This document shows positions 6,754 to 13,643 of a stretch of DNA of 18,840 nt, piece by piece (the first letter of the stretch is position 1; the number at the start of each line of letters is the position of its first letter). The notes beneath the pieces are model-generated. The model did not search any database, had not been told where the DNA came from, and saw only the letters and a program-made list of their open reading frames with translations. The translations under genes and the position numbers were made by a program. The stretch is taken from positions 1 to 18,840 of the forward strand of contig DATDCY010000272.1 of NCBI GenBank assembly GCA_036524115.1, given 5' to 3'. This DNA is from a bacterium (lineage in GTDB: Bacteria; JAUVQV01; DATDCY01).

Positions 6754-9467
6754 ACCCGCACATCAGCGCCATCGCCAATCGCCTGAGCCTCCGGAAACCC
6801 CAGCGTGATTCGCTGGAGATCCTCGCCCGGCTCTGCGACATCGTGTCGCTGGAAAAGAGCACCGACGTTGCCCAAGCGCTCAAGGCGGTTCAGGCCGAGT
6901 ACGCCACGGTCACCGACTTCGAGCGCGATTTCCCCTCGCTCTGCTTTGCCTTGGCGACCGGCGTGGGTAAGACGAGGCTCATGGGCGCGTTCATCGCCTA
7001 CCTGTTTAAGGCCGAGGGCATTCGGCATTTCTTCGTGCTCGCGCCGAACCTGACCATCTACAAGAAGCTCATCGCCGACTTTACGCCAAATACGCCCAAG
7101 TACGTCTTCCAGGGGCTCTCCGAATTCGCCGTGGAGCCCCCGGAAATCATCACCGGCGACAACTATGAGAGCGGCCGCGGCGTCCGCAAGAGGGACCTCT
7201 TCGGCGAATCGGCCGTGCACGTCAACATCTTCAATATCTCGAAGATTACGAGTATCGAAACGCCCAAGGGAGCCGAGAAGACCACCATCCCCCGATTCCG
7301 GCGGCTCCAGGAGTACATCGGGGAGAGTTACTTCGAGTACTTGTCGAAGCTCGACGACCTTGTGCTGCTGATGGACGAGTCGCACCGTTACCGGGCGTCG
7401 GCGGGCATGAGAGCGATCAGCGAATTGAAGCCCATTCTCGGCCTTGAACTGACCGCCACGCCCCATGTCGAGCGCGGCGGCGCTACGCAGGGGTTCCAGA
7501 ACGTCATCTATGCGTATCCGCTGTCGAGTGCCATGACGGACGGGTTCGTCAAGGAACCAGCCGTGGCGACTCGCGAGAACTTCGATCCCAGGAACTACGA
7601 CGCGGCCGGTCTGGAGCGGCTGAAGCTGGAAGACGGCATTCGCATCCACGAAAGCACCAAGGTCGAGTTGGAGGTCTATGCCCGCGAGAACGGCAAACCC
7701 ATAGTCAAGCCGTTCATGCTGGTCATCGCCCGGGACACCGATCATGCAAACGCGCTTGCGAAAGTCATTGAGGCCGAGGCGTTTTTCGAGGGGCGCTACA
7801 AGGGCAAGGTTATCCAGGTCCACTCGAAGCAGACCGGTGAAGAGCGAGACGAGACCGTCGAGCAGCTCATCAACGTGGAGAGGCCGGACAACCCGACGGA
7901 GATCGTCATCCATGTCAACATGCTCAAGGAGGGTTGGGACGTCACCAACCTCTACACCATTGTCCCGCTCCGGGCGGCAAGCTCGCAGACACTGGTGGAG
8001 CAGTCCATTGGCCGCGGGTTGCGGTTGCCATATGGAAAGCGGACGGGCGCAGGCGCGGTGGACCGGCTGACCATCGTGTCGCACGACAAGTTCCAGGAGA
8101 TCGTGGATTACGCCAACAGTCCCGATTCCGTAATCCGGGGCGGACTGAAGGTTGTCTACATCAACGACGAACGCTCCAAGGTCGTGATCGCCCAGCCGGA
8201 GATCGTGCAACGCATTCAGCCGGCGCTGATCGCTGCGGATGGCAGAGGCGGATACAAGGTCGAGCATCCGACATTGGCGTTCGAGGACCCCGGGGAGCAA
8301 GAAGCCGCCAAGGCAACGCTTGAAGTCATTCGTCGCGAGTTCGAGCGCCTGCCTTGTTCCGCCGATCTCGCCAAGCCGGACATCCAGAAGCAGATCGTTG
8401 AGAAGGTGAAGGAGATCATCACGCCGGCGCAGCAGGACCTGGAAGGCGTCTCCGGGCCGGTGAACCTGGCCGAGGTGGTAGCCAAGACCATCACCCTGCG
8501 TAACGAACTGTCCATCGATATTCCCCGTATCACGATCCAACCTGTGGGTGGCGTGACGCGCGGATTCCGGGAGTTCGCTCTCGACATGTCCAGCATCCGA
8601 TTGCAGCCGGTGGACAACGAGATCCTCATCCAGGAGCTGCACCGCCGGGAACAGGTCCGGCTCATGAGCGGAACCGGCATTGTCCCGGAGGAGAAGCTCG
8701 AAGGCTATCTCGTGCGCGGGCTGATCGACTTCAACGACATCTGCTATGACGACCACGCCGCGCTGCTTTACAGACTGGCCGGGCAGGTCGTGGTTCACCT
8801 GCGTTCTTATCTCAAGAGCGAAGACGAAGTGCTGAACGTGCTTCAGTATCACCAGCAGGCATTGGTGAATCTGATCCATGCCCAGATGCAGGAGCACTAC
8901 GAAGAGAAGGCTGCGGCCTACAGGGCGCACGTCAGCAAGGGTTTCACGACGCTCCAACCTAACAACTACACGGCGGCCGCGGGCCAGGACGAGCGGGACT
9001 TCCGCGTCCCGGTCTCCGACAAGCAGGATATCCGCAAGATGCTGTTTGCCGGCTTCGGGAAGTGTCTCTACCGCGTTCAGAAGTTCGATTCGGATTCGGA
9101 ACGACGGTTCGCTGTGGTTCTGGAGAACGACAAGGAAGTCCTCAAGTGGTTCAAGCCCGCCAAGGGGGTCTTTCAGATTCACTACACCGGCGAGGCACCC
9201 TACGAGCCGGACTTCGTGGCCGAAACCAGGAAGGCTAATTTCCTTTGCGAGCCCAAGGCCGCCAACGAGATGACGGCGGAAGATGTTCTGGCCAAGGCGA
9301 GAGCGGCGGCGGAATGGTGCGCCCATGCTACGGCCCATGAGAAGCAACATGGTGGCAAGCCGTGGACCTACCTGCTCATTCCGCACGACGCGATTGCGGA
9401 CAACAAGACGGTGCAGGGGCTGGCGGCAACCTACACGTATCGCGGCGAGCACAGCAGCAAGCGGTGA
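6750..9467 (+). CDS. res: Type III restriction helicase-endonuclease subunit (Res)
   Basis: A 905-residue superfamily 2 helicase with a C-terminal nuclease. Helicase motifs: I, A-T-G-V-G-K-T at residues 69-75; II, M-D-E-S-H at 208-212; III, L-T-A-T-P-H; the segment MLKEGWDVTNLYTIVPLR; VI, Q-S-I-G-R-G-L-R-L-P at 418-427. The C-terminal PD-(D/E)xK nuclease shows Y-E-P-D-F-V at 818-823 and C-E-P-K at 833-836, so Asp821, Glu834 and Lys836 are the catalytic candidates. Res uses ATP to communicate along DNA and cleaves between two unmodified head-to-head sites, always in complex with Mod. The start ATG lies inside the mod stop (ATGA), giving tight translational coupling. The gene looks intact with full family length. 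Its GC is above that of SIR2-HerA and below that of the chromosome. Confidence 0.92.
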   Translation: MNPHISAIANRLSLRKPQRDSLEILARLCDIVSLEKSTDVAQALKAVQAEYATVTDFERDFPSLCFALATGVGKTRLMGAFIAYLFKAEGIRHFFVLAPNLTIYKKLIADFTPNTPKYVFQGLSEFAVEPPEIITGDNYESGRGVRKRDLFGESAVHVNIFNISKITSIETPKGAEKTTIPRFRRLQEYIGESYFEYLSKLDDLVLLMDESHRYRASAGMRAISELKPILGLELTATPHVERGGATQGFQNVIYAYPLSSAMTDGFVKEPAVATRENFDPRNYDAAGLERLKLEDGIRIHESTKVELEVYARENGKPIVKPFMLVIARDTDHANALAKVIEAEAFFEGRYKGKVIQVHSKQTGEERDETVEQLINVERPDNPTEIVIHVNMLKEGWDVTNLYTIVPLRAASSQTLVEQSIGRGLRLPYGKRTGAGAVDRLTIVSHDKFQEIVDYANSPDSVIRGGLKVVYINDERSKVVIAQPEIVQRIQPALIAADGRGGYKVEHPTLAFEDPGEQEAAKATLEVIRREFERLPCSADLAKPDIQKQIVEKVKEIITPAQQDLEGVSGPVNLAEVVAKTITLRNELSIDIPRITIQPVGGVTRGFREFALDMSSIRLQPVDNEILIQELHRREQVRLMSGTGIVPEEKLEGYLVRGLIDFNDICYDDHAALLYRLAGQVVVHLRSYLKSEDEVLNVLQYHQQALVNLIHAQMQEHYEEKAAAYRAHVSKGFTTLQPNNYTAAAGQDERDFRVPVSDKQDIRKMLFAGFGKCLYRVQKFDSDSERRFAVVLENDKEVLKWFKPAKGVFQIHYTGEAPYEPDFVAETRKANFLCEPKAANEMTAEDVLAKARAAAEWCAHATAHEKQHGGKPWTYLLIPHDAIADNKTVQGLAATYTYRGEHSSKR

Positions 9468-9500
9468 TTCAAGACTAGTTTGATGCGGGAGGGGTGAATA

Positions 9501-9770
9501 ATGCCTGTGATTTCGATGTTCTACGGGATCATCGTGATGATGTTCTTCGTAGACAACAAGCGGCACAAGAAGCCACACATCCACGTGAAATATCAGCAAC
9601 ACGAGGCTATCCTCGGGCTTCCTGCCGGTCGCTTGCTCGAAGGATCCCTGCCGCCCGCCAAGATGAAACTCGTCCAGGCATGGATGGAGATCCACCGCGA
9701 CGAGCTGATGGCGGACTGGCTGCTGGCCTCGAAGGGCGAGCAGGTGTTCAAGATTGATCCTCTGAGGTGA
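9501..9770 (+). CDS. DUF4160 family small protein
   Basis: An 89-residue protein with the DUF4160 pattern: MPVISMFYGIIVMMFFVDN near the N-terminus, then H-K-K-P-H-I-H-V-K-Y, a conserved His-rich strand, and G-R-L-L-E-G-S-L-P...VQAWMEIHRDELMADW. The first ~19 residues are hydrophobic but read as beta-strands typical of the family rather than a clear signal peptide. The start ATG has a strong GGAGGGG at 9488-9494. It sits 33 bases after res and 3 bases before a DUF2442 gene; this pair recurs in mobile and defence-rich DNA and is suspected to be toxin-antitoxin-like. The biochemical role is unknown. Confidence 0.75.
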   Translation: MPVISMFYGIIVMMFFVDNKRHKKPHIHVKYQQHEAILGLPAGRLLEGSLPPAKMKLVQAWMEIHRDELMADWLLASKGEQVFKIDPLR

Positions 9771-9773
9771 ATC

Positions 9774-10076
9774 GTGAATCCAAGAGTTAGAAGGGTCAAA
9801 CCGGAAGATGACTATCGCTTGCGCATCACATTCACCAATGGTGAGGTGCGCGTCTTCGACGTTTCACCGTATCTCAAGACAGGCGTCTTCCGGGAACTTC
9901 TCGACCCCGCCGTATTCCGGTCCGTGCGTCCCGCGTTTGGGACAATTCAATGGGGCGGCGGACAGGACTTCTGCCCGGACACACTCTACGAGGGAAGCGT
10001 GCCACTCGGGAACGAGCAGGCCGATGCCGCCCGTGAAAAGCCGTCGACGTATCGGATTTCTAGAAAGAAGAAGTGA
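9774..10076 (+). CDS. DUF2442 family small protein
   Basis: A 100-residue protein matching DUF2442: P-R-V-R-R-V-K-P-E-D-D-Y-R-L near the start, then a strand pair TFTNGEVRVFDVSPYL, then LLDPAVFRSVRPAFGTIQWGGGQDFCPDTLYEGS, the family's 'W-x-x-x-x-D-(I/F)-x-P-(D/E)-x-L-Y' signature. The start is GTG at 9774, 3 bases after the DUF4160 stop, with GAGG (9764-9767) inside the upstream gene, so the two are coupled. The C-terminus is lysine-rich (SRKKK). It is the partner of DUF4160 in a putative two-gene module of unknown activity, possibly toxin-antitoxin-like, and is the last gene of the island. Confidence 0.78.
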   Translation: MNPRVRRVKPEDDYRLRITFTNGEVRVFDVSPYLKTGVFRELLDPAVFRSVRPAFGTIQWGGGQDFCPDTLYEGSVPLGNEQADAAREKPSTYRISRKKK

Positions 10077-10114
10077 AGCGATAAGATCTCTCCCCATTTT
10101 GCGCAGGCGTGCAG

Positions 10115-10120
10115 TACAAT
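10115..10120 (+). promoter_or_regulatory. Possible -10 box for ffh
   Basis: TACAAT lies 37 bases before the ffh ATG, just after the island's right edge. No good -35 hexamer is present 16-18 bases upstream, so if active it may rely on an activator or another sigma factor. A run ATTTTGCG lies 19 bases upstream of it; the same run precedes the rpsP -10 by 18 bases. Confidence 0.35.
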
Positions 10121-10156
10121 CTGCATCTCAATCAACCGGGGGAATGTGATCGCCAC

Positions 10157-11500
10157 ATGTTCGAGCGCCTGAGCGAGAAGCTCGAGACCGTCTTCAAGAA
10201 GCTGCGCGGCCACGGGGCCATCTCCCCGGAGCTGCTCAAGGCCACCCTGCGCGAGATCCGCCTCGCGCTGCTCGAGGCCGACGTCAACTACAAGGTGGCC
10301 AAGGAGCTGGAGCGGCGCGTCGAGGAGCGCGCCGCGGGCGCCGAGGTCGCCGCGAGCCTCACGCCGGCGCAGCAGGTGATCAAGATCGTCCGCGAGGAGC
10401 TGACGGCCATCCTCGGCGGCACCTGGACGCCGATCCAGTTCGCGCCGCCGCCCGCGGTGACGCCGATCATGCTCGTCGGCCTGCAGGGCAGCGGCAAGAC
10501 GACGTCCGCCGCCAAGCTCGCGCTGCGGCTGACGAAGGAGGGCAAGCGCCCGCTGCTGATCGCCGCCGACGTCTACCGGCCCGCGGCGCAGGACCAGCTG
10601 CGCACGCTCGGCGAGCAGATCCAGGTGCCGGTCTTCGCGGAGCGCGGCCCCTCGCCGGTCGAGCTGGCGCGCACGGGGGTGACCCACGCGAAGCACCACG
10701 CCCTGCACGTCGCGATCATCGACACCGCGGGGCGCCTCCAGGTCGACGAGCCGCTGATGGCCGAGCTGCGCGCGATCAAGGCGGCGGTGAACCCCACGGA
10801 GGTCCTCTTCGTCGCCGACGCCATGACCGGCCAGGAGGCCGTGAACATCGCGACCGGCTTCCACACGGAGGTCGGCCTCACCGGCGTCATCCTCACCAAG
10901 CTCGACGGCGACGCCCGCGGCGGCGCCGCACTCTCGATCCGCCAGGCGCTCGGCGTACCGCTGAAGTTCGTCGGCGTGGGCGAGCGCCCGGAGCAGTTCG
11001 AGCCGTTCCACCCCGACCGGATGGCCCAGCGGATCCTCGGGATGGGGGACGTGCTGACGCTCATCGAGCGCGCCGGCGAGACCGTCGACGCCGAGCAGGC
11101 GAAGGAGCTCGGGCGCAAGCTGCGCAAGAAGGGGGAGTTCGACCTCGAGGACTTCCGCCAGCAGCTCCAGCAGGTGCGCAAGATGGGGAGCCTCGCCTCG
11201 ATCCTCAAGATGCTCCCCGGGGCGAACAAGCTCAAGCTCGACGACGCCGAGCTGGACGAGAAGCAGCTCGTGCAGGTGGACGCGATCATCTCCTCGATGA
11301 CGCCGCTGGAGCGGCGCAAGCCCCAGATCATCGCCGCGAGCCGGCGCCAGCGCATCGCGAAGGGCAGCGGGACGAGCGTCACCGACGTCAACCGGCTGCT
11401 CAAGCAGTTCACGCAGGCGCAGCGCATGATGAAGCAGGTCTCGAAGATGGGCGCGGCGGGCAGGGGCGGGAAGGGGCGGCCCCGGCTTCCCTGGGGGTGA
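10157..11500 (+). CDS. ffh: Signal recognition particle GTPase Ffh (SRP54)
   Basis: The 447-residue protein component of the SRP, which binds signal sequences on ribosomes and targets them to the membrane through FtsY. N domain: MFERLSEKLETVFKKLRGHG, then ...LRLALLEADVNYKVAKE. The GTPase P-loop is G-L-Q-G-S-G-K-T-T at residues 108-116, followed by D-V-Y-R-P-A-A-Q-D-Q-L, D-T-A-G-R-L-Q and T-K-L-D-G-D-A-R-G-G-A. The C-terminal methionine-rich M domain, including PGANKLK, MTPLERRKP and RQRIAKGSG, binds SRP RNA. The ATG at 10157 is chosen over an in-frame ATG 48 bases upstream because the family starts at MFERL; a GGGGG lies about 14 bases upstream. GC and codon use return to the chromosomal pattern here, marking the end of the island. 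Confidence 0.97.
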   Translation: MFERLSEKLETVFKKLRGHGAISPELLKATLREIRLALLEADVNYKVAKELERRVEERAAGAEVAASLTPAQQVIKIVREELTAILGGTWTPIQFAPPPAVTPIMLVGLQGSGKTTSAAKLALRLTKEGKRPLLIAADVYRPAAQDQLRTLGEQIQVPVFAERGPSPVELARTGVTHAKHHALHVAIIDTAGRLQVDEPLMAELRAIKAAVNPTEVLFVADAMTGQEAVNIATGFHTEVGLTGVILTKLDGDARGGAALSIRQALGVPLKFVGVGERPEQFEPFHPDRMAQRILGMGDVLTLIERAGETVDAEQAKELGRKLRKKGEFDLEDFRQQLQQVRKMGSLASILKMLPGANKLKLDDAELDEKQLVQVDAIISSMTPLERRKPQIIAASRRQRIAKGSGTSVTDVNRLLKQFTQAQRMMKQVSKMGAAGRGGKGRPRLPWG

Positions 11501-11535
11501 GCGCGGCGGGGGCCCTGCACATTTTGCGGCCGTTG

Positions 11536-11544
11536 TGCTAGATT
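11536..11544 (+). promoter_or_regulatory. Extended -10 promoter candidate for rpsP
   Basis: TGC-TAGATT is an extended -10 box (TGn followed by a 4/6 match to TATAAT) in the 75-base gap between ffh and rpsP, 32 bases before the GTG start. The -35 region (CTGCAC at 11515-11520, 18-base spacer) is weak, as is usual for extended -10 promoters. Confidence 0.4.
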
Positions 11545-11575
11545 CGAGCTTCAAACACGAAGGAGGATGGCCAAC

Positions 11576-11827
11576 GTGGGAGTCTGCATCAGACTGAAGC
11601 GACTGGGGGCGAAGCACAAGCCCTATTACCGGGTCGTGGTTTCCGACAGCCAGCGCGCGACGCAGGGACAGGCGCTCGAGAGCCTCGGGAGCTACGACCC
11701 GCTCGTGAAGGAAAAGGCGCTGCGCGTGGACGCGGCCCGCGTGGCCGATCTGCTGCGCGCCGGCGCGTACCTCTCGCCGTCCGTGGCGCGGCTCTTCAAG
11801 CGGGCGGCGGACCAGCCGAAGGCCTGA
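11576..11827 (+). CDS. rpsP: 30S ribosomal protein bS16
   Basis: bS16, a small-subunit assembly protein: [25 protein letters not shown], then [10 protein letters not shown], and [23 protein letters not shown] place the start at GTG 11576, giving 83 residues, because AGGAGG (11561-11566) is 9 bases upstream and the N-terminus then matches the family 'M-V-x-I-R-L-x-R-x-G'. The in-frame ATG at 11567 directly abuts the ribosome binding site and would be poorly initiated. The gene is the second of the ffh-rpsP-khpA set, 75 bases after ffh. Confidence 0.93.
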   Translation: MGVCIRLKRLGAKHKPYYRVVVSDSQRATQGQALESLGSYDPLVKEKALRVDAARVADLLRAGAYLSPSVARLFKRAADQPKA

Positions 11828-11879
11828 GGCGCGGCGCCTCCCGCCGCCGAGCGACCACCACCAGGGAGACTTGAAGCCG

Positions 11880-12116
11880 ATGAAAGAGCTCGTCGAACAG
11901 ATCGCCAAGGCGCTCGTCACCCTCCCCGACCAGGTGTCCGTCACCGTGACCGAATCCGAGAGCGAGCGGTCCGCGCTGTATGAGCTGCGGGTCGCGCCTG
12001 CCGATCTCGGGCGTGTCATCGGCAAGGAAGGTCGGACGGTCAACGCCATCCGCACGATCCTGAACGCGGCCGCCACCCGCGAGAACCGCCGGGTGGTCCT
12101 GGACATCCGCGAGTAG
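11880..12116 (+). CDS. khpA: KhpA-type KH-domain RNA-binding protein
   Basis: A 78-residue single KH domain: [12 protein letters not shown] at the N-terminus, then [30 protein letters not shown] with the RNA-binding G-K-E-G loop at residues 48-51. KhpA proteins bind RNA, in Gram-positives together with KhpB, and lie between rpsP and rimM in many bacteria, as here. The ATG at 11880 has AGGGAGA at 11863-11869; the in-frame TTG at 11871 is too close to that site to be preferred. A hairpin with a T-run follows 32 bases after the stop. Confidence 0.9.
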   Translation: MKELVEQIAKALVTLPDQVSVTVTESESERSALYELRVAPADLGRVIGKEGRTVNAIRTILNAAATRENRRVVLDIRE

Positions 12117-12120
12117 CGGG

Positions 12121-12138
12121 CCGCCGCCGCGGCGGCGG
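12121..12138. repeat. Perfect 18-bp GC palindrome after khpA
   Basis: CCGCCGCCGCGGCGGCGG reads the same on both strands. It lies between the khpA stop and the terminator at 12149 and may form a cruciform, or an RNA hairpin of fewer base pairs. Confidence 0.5.
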
Positions 12139-12148
12139 GACCGCAAAG

Positions 12149-12185
12149 AGCCGGGGCGCCCGGATCCGGGGCGCGCCCGGCTTTT
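12149..12185 (+). terminator. Intrinsic terminator-like hairpin between khpA and rimM
   Basis: AGCCGGG (12149-12155) pairs with CCCGGCT (12176-12182). A further 6 bp, GCGCCC (12156-12161) with GGGCGC (12169-12174), stack across a single bulged G, closing a 7-base loop. A TTTT run (12182-12185) ends it. This is a strong Rho-independent terminator by structure, inside what is usually one operon, so it may act as an attenuator. Confidence 0.65.
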
Positions 12186-12206
12186 CCATTGGAGGGGCAT
12201 CCACCC

Positions 12207-12746
12207 GTGGGCACGGACACGGCCGGCCGGGGCGACCTCGTCACGGTCGGCCTCATCGCGACGGTGCACGGCATCCGCGGGGAACTCGCCGTCGTCCCCG
12301 AGACCGACGACCCCGCGCGCCTGGCCGCGGGCGGCGTCGTCCTGCTGGAGACGCCGCGCGGCGAGATCTCCGAGCGGCGGATCCTCGGCGCCCGCGCGCA
12401 CAAGGACCGCCTCCTCGTCCAGCTCGAGGGCGTCGCCGACCGCAGCGCGGCCGAGGCGCTGCGCGGCGGGCGCCTCTGCGTGCGCGAGGCCGACCTCCCC
12501 GCGCTTCCCGACGGACAGGTCTGGCGACACGAGCTGCCCGGGATGGCGGTGGCGACGGAGGAGGGCGAGCATCTCGGGGAGGTGCGCGAGCTGCTCGATA
12601 CCGGCGGCGGCAACCTGGTGCTCGCCGTGCGCGGCGGCCGCGGCGAGCTGCTGCTGCCGTTTGCGGAGGTCGTCGTGCGGCGCGTCGACCGCGGCGCCCG
12701 CCGGATCACCGTCCGCCTCATCGATGGCCTGCTGCCTACTGATTGA
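12207..12746 (+). CDS. rimM: Ribosome maturation factor RimM
   Basis: A 179-residue 30S maturation factor that binds uS19 and helps assemble the head of the small subunit. The N-terminal RimM domain begins LVTVGLIATVHGIRGELAV and includes DRSAAEALRGGRLCV. The C-terminal PRC-barrel runs from LPGMAVATEEGEHLGEVRELLDTGGGN to LLLPFAEVVVRRVD and RITVRLIDGLL. The GTG at 12207 is selected because GGAGGGG (12191-12197) lies 9 bases upstream; the TTG at 12189 would precede that site. The gene starts 25 bases after the terminator-like hairpin, so its expression depends on readthrough or on a promoter I cannot identify. Confidence 0.93.
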   Translation: MGTDTAGRGDLVTVGLIATVHGIRGELAVVPETDDPARLAAGGVVLLETPRGEISERRILGARAHKDRLLVQLEGVADRSAAEALRGGRLCVREADLPALPDGQVWRHELPGMAVATEEGEHLGEVRELLDTGGGNLVLAVRGGRGELLLPFAEVVVRRVDRGARRITVRLIDGLLPTD

Positions 12747-12856
12747 CACGACGGACGCGGCAACGGGCGGGATCCATGGCACGAGCTTCAGCGGAGGGGT
12801 GGCGCGAAGGGGAGGTCCTCCGCCGCGCGGACCGAAGGGAGCACGGTGGAGGTCCG

Positions 12857-12877
12857 CAGCGACAGGACCCCGGAGCG
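12857..12877 (+). repeat. 21-bp dispersed repeat, copy 1
   Basis: The 21 bases here, with core GCGACAGGACCCCGGAGC, recur exactly and in the same orientation at 15969-15989. This copy lies in the rimM-trmD gap, next to small inverted repeats (GCGGACC upstream paired with GGTCCGC just before this copy). Confidence 0.7.
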
Positions 12878-12899
12878 CACCTCGTTGCAGGGCCGGGTC

Positions 12900-13643
12900 A
12901 TGCGCATTGACGTCGTGACGATCTTCCCCGAGTTCTTTTCGTCGCCGCTGGAAGAGAGCATCATCCGGCGCGGCCGCGAGCGCGGCCTGCTCGACATCCG
13001 CGTCCACGACCTGCGCGGCTGGACGGCCGACCGCCACAAGGTGACCGACGACGCCCCGTACGGCGGCGGCGTCGGCATGGTCATGAAGCCGGAGCCGATC
13101 TTCGCGGCGGTCGAGGCCATCCGGGCGGAGAGCCCGGACGCGGCGACGGTGCTGCTCTCGCCGCAGGGACGGGTCTGGAACCAGGCGCTCGTGCGCGAGT
13201 TCGGCGCCCGCCCGGCGCTCATCCTGCTCTGCGGGCGCTACGAGGGCGTCGACGAGCGTGTGCGCGAGGCGCTCGTCGACGAGGAGGTCTCGATCGGCGA
13301 CTTCGTGCTCGCCGGCGGCGAGACCGCGGCGATGGTGCTGATCGAGACGCTCGCCCGGCAGGTGCCCGGCGTCGTCGGCCAGGCGGAGTCGGTCGCGCAG
13401 GACTCCTTCTTCGCCGGCCTGCTCGACCACCCGCACTACACGCGCCCGGCCGAGTTCCGCGGGCGCGCCGTGCCGCCGGTGCTGCTCTCCGGCGACCACG
13501 CGGCGATCGCGCGCTGGCGGCGGCGCGAGGCGCTGCGCCACACCCTGCGCAAGCGGCCGGACCTGCTGGCGGACGCCCCGCTCACGCCGGAGGACCTGCG
13601 GGTGCTCGCCGAGCTGAGGGCCGAGGATGACGAGCTCGCCTGA
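12900..13643 (+). CDS. trmD: tRNA (guanine-N1-)-methyltransferase TrmD
   Basis: A 247-residue SPOUT-class enzyme that makes m1G37 in tRNAs and prevents +1 frameshifting. Family signatures: start M-R-I-D-V-V-T-I-F-P-E-F-F, then DDAPYGGGVGMVMKPEP, LLSPQGRVWNQ, the trefoil-knot loop G-R-Y-E-G-V-D-E-R at residues 112-120, and SIGDFVLAGGE followed by PGVVGQAESVAQDSF and the DHPHYTRP motif. The ATG at 12900 gives the canonical N-terminus; an upstream in-frame GTG (12846) would add 18 unrelated residues. The ribosome binding site is weak. A 153-base gap with GC-rich inverted repeats separates it from rimM. Confidence 0.96.
   Translation: MRIDVVTIFPEFFSSPLEESIIRRGRERGLLDIRVHDLRGWTADRHKVTDDAPYGGGVGMVMKPEPIFAAVEAIRAESPDAATVLLSPQGRVWNQALVREFGARPALILLCGRYEGVDERVREALVDEEVSIGDFVLAGGETAAMVLIETLARQVPGVVGQAESVAQDSFFAGLLDHPHYTRPAEFRGRAVPPVLLSGDHAAIARWRRREALRHTLRKRPDLLADAPLTPEDLRVLAELRAEDDELA

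Larger units (their letters stand above)
358..10095. other. Lower-GC defence island inserted between the RNase Z-like gene and ffh
   Basis: Base composition drops sharply just after base 350 and rises again after about 10100. The segment holds a HigBA-type toxin-antitoxin pair with a peptidase domain, SIR2 and HerA genes, type III mod and res, and a DUF4160/DUF2442 pair, all on the + strand. The flanks are housekeeping genes with a different codon bias. I saw no integrase, transposase, tRNA target or convincing flanking direct repeat, so the route of insertion is unknown. The left edge is placed at the palindrome overlapping the RNase Z-like stop codon and the right edge just after the DUF2442 stop; both are accurate only to some tens of bases. 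Confidence 0.7.

Noticed and set aside
6702-9695. A 997-codon open frame on the minus strand opposite res
   Set aside because: It is antisense to a gene with full helicase and nuclease motifs. Its translation is a low-complexity mix rich in Leu, Arg, Asp and His with no recognisable motif, as expected from antisense GC-biased codons.
10092-10120. A full sigma-70 promoter for ffh
   Set aside because: Only the -10-like TACAAT is convincing; the -35 position reads CCCCAT, so only the -10 was listed, at low confidence.
358-10130. Possible attachment-site direct repeats at the island ends
   Set aside because: By eye I found no shared sequence of useful length at the two boundaries, and there is no integrase or tRNA gene.
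10109-10156. Upstream ATG extending Ffh by 16 residues
   Set aside because: Ffh proteins begin at M-F-E-R-L, and the upstream ATG overlaps the putative -10 box.
9986-12763. A 925-codon minus-strand frame across ffh, rpsP, khpA and rimM
   Set aside because: It spans four well-supported genes and their gaps; the translation is Arg/Ser/Pro- and Leu/Asp/Glu-rich without domains.
12846-12899. Upstream in-frame GTG that would lengthen TrmD by 18 residues
   Set aside because: TrmD proteins begin at M-R-I-D-V-V-T-I-F, and the extra stretch contains the dispersed 21-bp repeat, which is unlikely to be coding.
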